Shown here: positions 5,434 to 8,051 of the stretch, one piece after another
How the letters are laid out: each line of letters begins with the position of its first letter
How positions within the stretch are numbered: the stretch's first letter is position 1
From: Alphaproteobacteria bacterium
GTDB taxonomy: Bacteria; Pseudomonadota; Alphaproteobacteria; RF32; CAG-977
Length of the DNA: 8,051 nt
NCBI GenBank assembly: GCA_017476085.1
Contig: JAFVEJ010000102.1
Location: forward strand, 1 to 8,051
Direction of reading: 5' to 3'
Position numbers and translations under genes: made by a program
Notes under the pieces: model-generated
What the model was told of the DNA's origin: nothing
Seen by the model: the letters and a program-made list of their open reading frames with translations, nothing else
Database searches by the model: none

Positions 5434-6397
5434 AAGAGTCGGTTTATTTCTGTGCATCAATCTTGTCGTGTTAATCACAATAGGTTTTCTGGTTCGTTTG
5501 CTCGGTGTTGACCGCTGGATGACGGAAAACGGGATAGATTATAACCAACTGCTGGCCTTTTCCGCTGTTTTGGGATTCACCGGCTCTTTTATTTCCTTAA
5601 TGATGTCAAAAAGCTTGGCTAAAATATCGGTCAATGCGCGCGTGATTTCCGAACCGCAAACGGAAGAGGAAAGATGGTTGGTCAAAACGATCGGCGATTT
5701 GGCCGATGCTGCGCGTGTAAAAATGCCAGAAGTCGCAATTTATTCAGGAACGGCAAACGCTTTTGCTACCGGAGCTTTCAGAGATGATTCTCTTGTCGCC
5801 GTGTCAACGGGATTGATGCGCTCAATGACGCGTTCGCAGGTCCGTGCCGTTTTAGCCCATGAAATGTCGCATATAAAAAACGGCGATATGGTGACAATGA
5901 CTTTGATTCAGGGCGTGTTAAATACTTTTGTTTTCTTTTTTGCGCGGGTAGTTGCTTTTTTTCTGAATTCGTCCAAAAACGGCGATGATCACCGTCGGCG
6001 TTCAAACGGAATCGGATATTACTTCACAGTTCAAATCTGCGAGATTTTATTCGGGATTTTAGCCAGTATCGTCGCTTTCGCTTTTTCCAGACACAGAGAA
6101 TACAAAGCCGATGCCGGAGCTGCCGAATTGCTGGGAAGTCCGAATGATATGATTGAGGCGCTGCAAGTGTTGGGAACGAAAAAAGTACAGCCGTTGCCTT
6201 CCGAAATGAAAGCGTTCGGCATTGTGGATATACCGTCTTCCGTTGCGGAATTGTTTTCGACACATCCGTCTTTACAAAACAGAATCAAAGCCTTGTCCGC
6301 AGGTTTGCCTCTCGGCAAAACGGTTCAAAAGAAACCGTCCCCTGCCGGAGGTTTGTTCGGATCGGTTTCTTCTGAAGAGAAAAATTCTGAAAATTAA
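5426..6397 (+). CDS. htpX: HtpX, membrane-bound M48 zinc metalloprotease
   Basis: HtpX is an inner-membrane protease that degrades misfolded membrane proteins alongside FtsH. The 323-aa product begins with two membrane segments (about 5-25 and 41-61). The catalytic motif AHEMSHIKNGDM (144-155) follows, with H145, E146 and H149. Two more hydrophobic segments (about 157-180 and 198-222) come before SRHREYKADA (221-230), which supplies the third zinc ligand E225. The typical M48B C-terminal signature FSTHPSLQNRIKAL is at 277-290. The length is slightly above the roughly 290 aa of the E. coli protein because of a low-complexity tail. The ATG at 5426 was chosen: AAGGA (5413-5417) is 8 nt upstream and MIKRVGLFLCINLVV is the usual HtpX N-terminus. 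A 25-residue upstream extension is frame overlap with the transporter gene. It overlaps that gene by 8 nt, and its stop overlaps the convergent glycosylase stop. Confidence 0.96.
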   Translation: MIKRVGLFLCINLVVLITIGFLVRLLGVDRWMTENGIDYNQLLAFSAVLGFTGSFISLMMSKSLAKISVNARVISEPQTEEERWLVKTIGDLADAARVKMPEVAIYSGTANAFATGAFRDDSLVAVSTGLMRSMTRSQVRAVLAHEMSHIKNGDMVTMTLIQGVLNTFVFFFARVVAFFLNSSKNGDDHRRRSNGIGYYFTVQICEILFGILASIVAFAFSRHREYKADAGAAELLGSPNDMIEALQVLGTKKVQPLPSEMKAFGIVDIPSSVAELFSTHPSLQNRIKALSAGLPLGKTVQKKPSPAGGLFGSVSSEEKNSEN

Positions 6398-7047
6398 GCT
6401 TTAAGCGTTTTTAATAAGGTTTTAAAAACAGCCGTGAACATGTCCGGCGTCAATTTGCCGGTGTTCACGTTGTAACGCGATGTATGGTAGGTGTCCAATA
6501 ATCGGATTGTTTTGCCGTTCCAATTTAAAGTGTGCAAGGCGTTGTGAGCAAATTTAAAGGCCGTTTTTTTCTGATCTAAAACAGACAAAACCGCATTGTG
6601 CGCCAACCCGCCTAAAACCAAAATCACCTTTAAGTTCGGCATAGCTTTAATTTCCTGTTCTAAAAAACGACCGCATAAACGAACTTCCTCGCCGGTCGGT
6701 TTGTTTTCCGGCGGAACGCATCGCACAGCATTCGTCAGACGGGCATTGACTAATCGGACGCCATCATCGGGACGCGCCAGATAGGTTCCTTTTGAAAAAC
6801 CGAAATCATGCAGATGACCGTATAATAAATCACCGGCAAAATCGCCGGTAAACGGCCGCCCCGTCCGATTGGCTCCTTTTAATCCGGGAGCCAGTCCGAC
6901 GATCAGCAATTCCGCGCTTAATTCCCCTAAAGAAGGAACGGGCGCATTAAAAAAATCAGGATACAAACGTCGATTTTTTTCTAAAAAAGAAACCAATCGA
7001 GGGCAATAACGGCAAGTTTTGTCCGGACAAATAAAATCAGGGAACAT
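6394..7047 (-). CDS. Family 5 (UdgB-like) uracil-DNA glycosylase with 4Fe-4S cluster
   Basis: The 217-aa protein excises uracil and other deaminated bases from DNA to start base-excision repair. Motif 1, GLAPGLKGANRTGRPFTGD (51-69), is characteristic of family 5. The acidic or asparagine residue of the classic UDG site is absent at the first positions, as usual in this family. TYHTSRYNVNTGKLTPDM (186-203) is the C-terminal DNA-binding/catalytic motif with H188. Four cysteines fit the iron-sulfur cluster: C12 and C15 in TCRYCPRL, C110 in TNAVRCVPP, and C125 in VRLCGRFLEQE. The start is ATG at 7045-7047, 11 nt before the end of the upstream NYN gene. This puts the Cys pair near the N-terminus as expected. 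A 50-residue extension further upstream is NYN-frame shadow. The gene is co-oriented and overlapping with NYN, so translation is probably coupled. Confidence 0.93.
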   Translation of the reverse strand: MFPDFICPDKTCRYCPRLVSFLEKNRRLYPDFFNAPVPSLGELSAELLIVGLAPGLKGANRTGRPFTGDFAGDLLYGHLHDFGFSKGTYLARPDDGVRLVNARLTNAVRCVPPENKPTGEEVRLCGRFLEQEIKAMPNLKVILVLGGLAHNAVLSVLDQKKTAFKFAHNALHTLNWNGKTIRLLDTYHTSRYNVNTGKLTPDMFTAVFKTLLKTLKA

Positions 7048-7648
7048 AATCCGTAGCTTCAACGTCACTGAACAAAATAGATTGAGCCTTTGAAAAGTCG
7101 GGCTCATTCTTTGCCGTTTGCGGTCCGCGTGAAATATCTTGAACCAGATCGGATAAATCCGTGAAATGATCGGCTTGACGGCGTAATTCATCCGCAACCA
7201 TCGGCGGTTGGGACTGAACTGTGGAAACGACTGTCACCCGGACACCCTTGCGCTGGACGGCTTCGACCAACCTGCGGAAATCGCCGTCACCGGAAAATAA
7301 AATGGCATGATCAATGCTTTCCGCCATTTCCATTAAATCCACAGCCAGCTCGATATCCATATTGCCTTTGATTTTTCGGCGCCCCATCGCGTCCGTAAAT
7401 TCTTTGGTCGGTTTGGTAACCATAGTATAGCCGTTATAATCCAGCCAATCAACCAAGGGACGGATTGGTGAATATTCCTGGTCTTCAACTAAAGCTGTAT
7501 AATAAAACGCTCTGATTAATCGTCCTTTTGTAGAAAAAAAGTCCAAAAGTTTCTTGTAATCAATATCAAATCCTAAAGCTCTTGCGGCCGCATATAAATT
7601 AGAGCCATCAATAAACAAAGCGATTTTTTCTCCTGCATAACAACGCAT
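7037..7648 (-). CDS. NYN/PIN-like domain protein (LabA/DUF88 family), putative nuclease
   Basis: The 203-aa protein is a predicted metal-dependent ribonuclease of the NYN branch of the PIN superfamily. Acidic positions of the fold are visible. D14 and N17 lie in ALFIDGSNLYAAAR (10-23). D98 and D104 lie in KGNMDIELAVDLMEMA (94-109). D121 and D123 lie in ILFSGDGDFRRLVEAVQRKG (116-135). VRVTVVS then forms the next strand, and a short variable tail (from about 172) follows. Its biological substrate is not established; the family is often found beside rpoZ in Alphaproteobacteria (recalled, not checked). AAGGA (7656-7660 on this strand) is 7 nt before the ATG at 7648. It is divergent from rpoZ and overlaps the downstream uracil-DNA glycosylase by 11 nt, forming a two-gene operon. 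Confidence 0.92.
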   Translation of the reverse strand: MRCYAGEKIALFIDGSNLYAAARALGFDIDYKKLLDFFSTKGRLIRAFYYTALVEDQEYSPIRPLVDWLDYNGYTMVTKPTKEFTDAMGRRKIKGNMDIELAVDLMEMAESIDHAILFSGDGDFRRLVEAVQRKGVRVTVVSTVQSQPPMVADELRRQADHFTDLSDLVQDISRGPQTAKNEPDFSKAQSILFSDVEATDYVP

Positions 7649-7686
7649 AACGTATTCCTTTTAGATATATTTAAAAATTCTTCCAT

Positions 7687-7715
7687 AGAATAAATCGAAA
7701 ATTCAATTCTGCCAA
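7687..7715 (-). promoter_or_regulatory. Promoter of the NYN-UDG operon
   Basis: On the minus strand TTGGCA (7715-7710) is followed after 17 nt by TATTCT (7692-7687). Both boxes are good sigma-70 matches at ideal spacing, with a predicted leader of about 30 nt before the ATG at 7648. Confidence 0.6.
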
Positions 7716-7761
7716 GATGATTTTGTATCTATGCTTAAACTATATTTTTTATAAAGAAGGG

Positions 7762-7793
7762 GCTTGCTTTTTTGAATAAAATGACGATATAAC
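7762..7793 (+). promoter_or_regulatory. Promoter of rpoZ
   Basis: TTGCTT (7764-7769, in GCTTGCTTT) and TATAAC (7788-7793) are separated by 18 nt. The predicted start is near 7800, and GGAAG (7832-7836) lies 7 nt before the ATG. The leader also contains the perfect 8-bp palindrome GTGTACAC at 7812-7819. The layout matches the promoter at 1180-1211. Confidence 0.7.
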
Positions 7794-7843
7794 AATAATC
7801 CTTAAAGTTTTGTGTACACTCTTAAAATTTTGGAAGTAAAAAA

Positions 7844-8051
7844 ATGGCACGCGTTACTGTAGAAGACTGTGTTAAAAAGATTCCCAACCGCTTTGAACTG
7901 GTTTTGCTGGCTGCTCAGCGCGCAAAGGACATCAGCGCCGGCGCTCAGATGAAAGTAGAACAGGATCGCGATAAAAACCCCGTTATCGCTTTGCGCGAAA
8001 TCGAAGAAGACAAAATCAATCGGGCCGATTTGGAAAATACGTTGGTTACCG
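7844..8051 (+). CDS. rpoZ: RNA polymerase omega subunit, N-terminal part (runs off right edge)
   Basis: The visible 69 codons begin [20 protein letters not shown] and continue through [11 protein letters not shown] and [14 protein letters not shown], the highly characteristic conserved core of bacterial omega. Omega helps fold and load the beta-prime subunit and forms part of a ppGpp-binding site in RNA polymerase. The reading frame stays open to the window edge, so the C-terminal part is missing here. Alphaproteobacterial omega is usually somewhat over 100 aa. Codon use is richer in CGC, GCC, GAC and CAG than in the AT-rich accessory genes, which is consistent with high expression. A spoT/relA homologue often follows rpoZ, but that lies outside the window. 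Confidence 0.97.
   Translation, partial: MARVTVEDCVKKIPNRFELVLLAAQRAKDISAGAQMKVEQDRDKNPVIALREIEEDKINRADLENTLVT

Noticed and set aside
6396..6415. AAGCTT/GCTTTAAGC region after htpX as a terminator
   Set aside because: The possible stem has an impossibly small loop and few pairs, so it was not called.
7048..7197. 50-residue extension of the uracil-DNA glycosylase
   Set aside because: It overlaps the NYN coding region in another frame and has no family similarity. The family N-terminus with the CxxC begins just after the ATG at 7047.

Overview
The window looks like a chromosomal segment of a low-GC alphaproteobacterium, possibly a host- or gut-associated uncultured lineage. The right end carries the start of rpoZ (protein beginning MARVTVEDC), with a LabA-like NYN/PIN protein and a family-5 uracil-DNA glycosylase reading away from it. 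From memory, this grouping is typical of Alphaproteobacteria. The genus-level guess is inference from composition and gene style only. No tRNA, rRNA, CRISPR array, IS element or phage gene was seen.

Layout. (1) Positions 1-135 hold the 3' end of an unrecognised, apparently highly expressed gene, closed by a hairpin terminator. (2) At 196-996 is a TTG-started putative zinc metallopeptidase (HEARH; resembles the DUF6782 type), followed by its own terminator. (3) At 1241-2968 is a two-gene operon of unknown function. It has a clear promoter, a 448-aa lysine-rich protein with an internally duplicated domain, a 118-aa acidic protein, and a strong bidirectional terminator. (4) At 3007-3846 on the minus strand is a secreted outer-membrane beta-barrel protein. 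It diverges from (5) a 14-TM drug-efflux MFS transporter whose 3' end overlaps htpX, a membrane zinc protease. The 195-bp gap between the divergent genes holds nested inverted repeats and mirrored promoter-like boxes. (6) At 6394-7648 on the minus strand is an NYN-UDG operon with overlapping reading frames, convergent with htpX. (7) From 7844 rpoZ runs off the right edge.

The genes group into functional pairs rather than one large system. MFS-htpX is a membrane transport and membrane-protein quality-control pair. NYN-UDG combines a predicted nuclease with a DNA-repair glycosylase next to an RNA polymerase subunit. The 1241-2968 operon is the least explained part and the best candidate for undescribed biology. 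A near-identical promoter layout (GCTTGCTTT, 15 nt, GATAT) stands before both that operon and rpoZ, so it probably represents the housekeeping sigma promoter of this organism.
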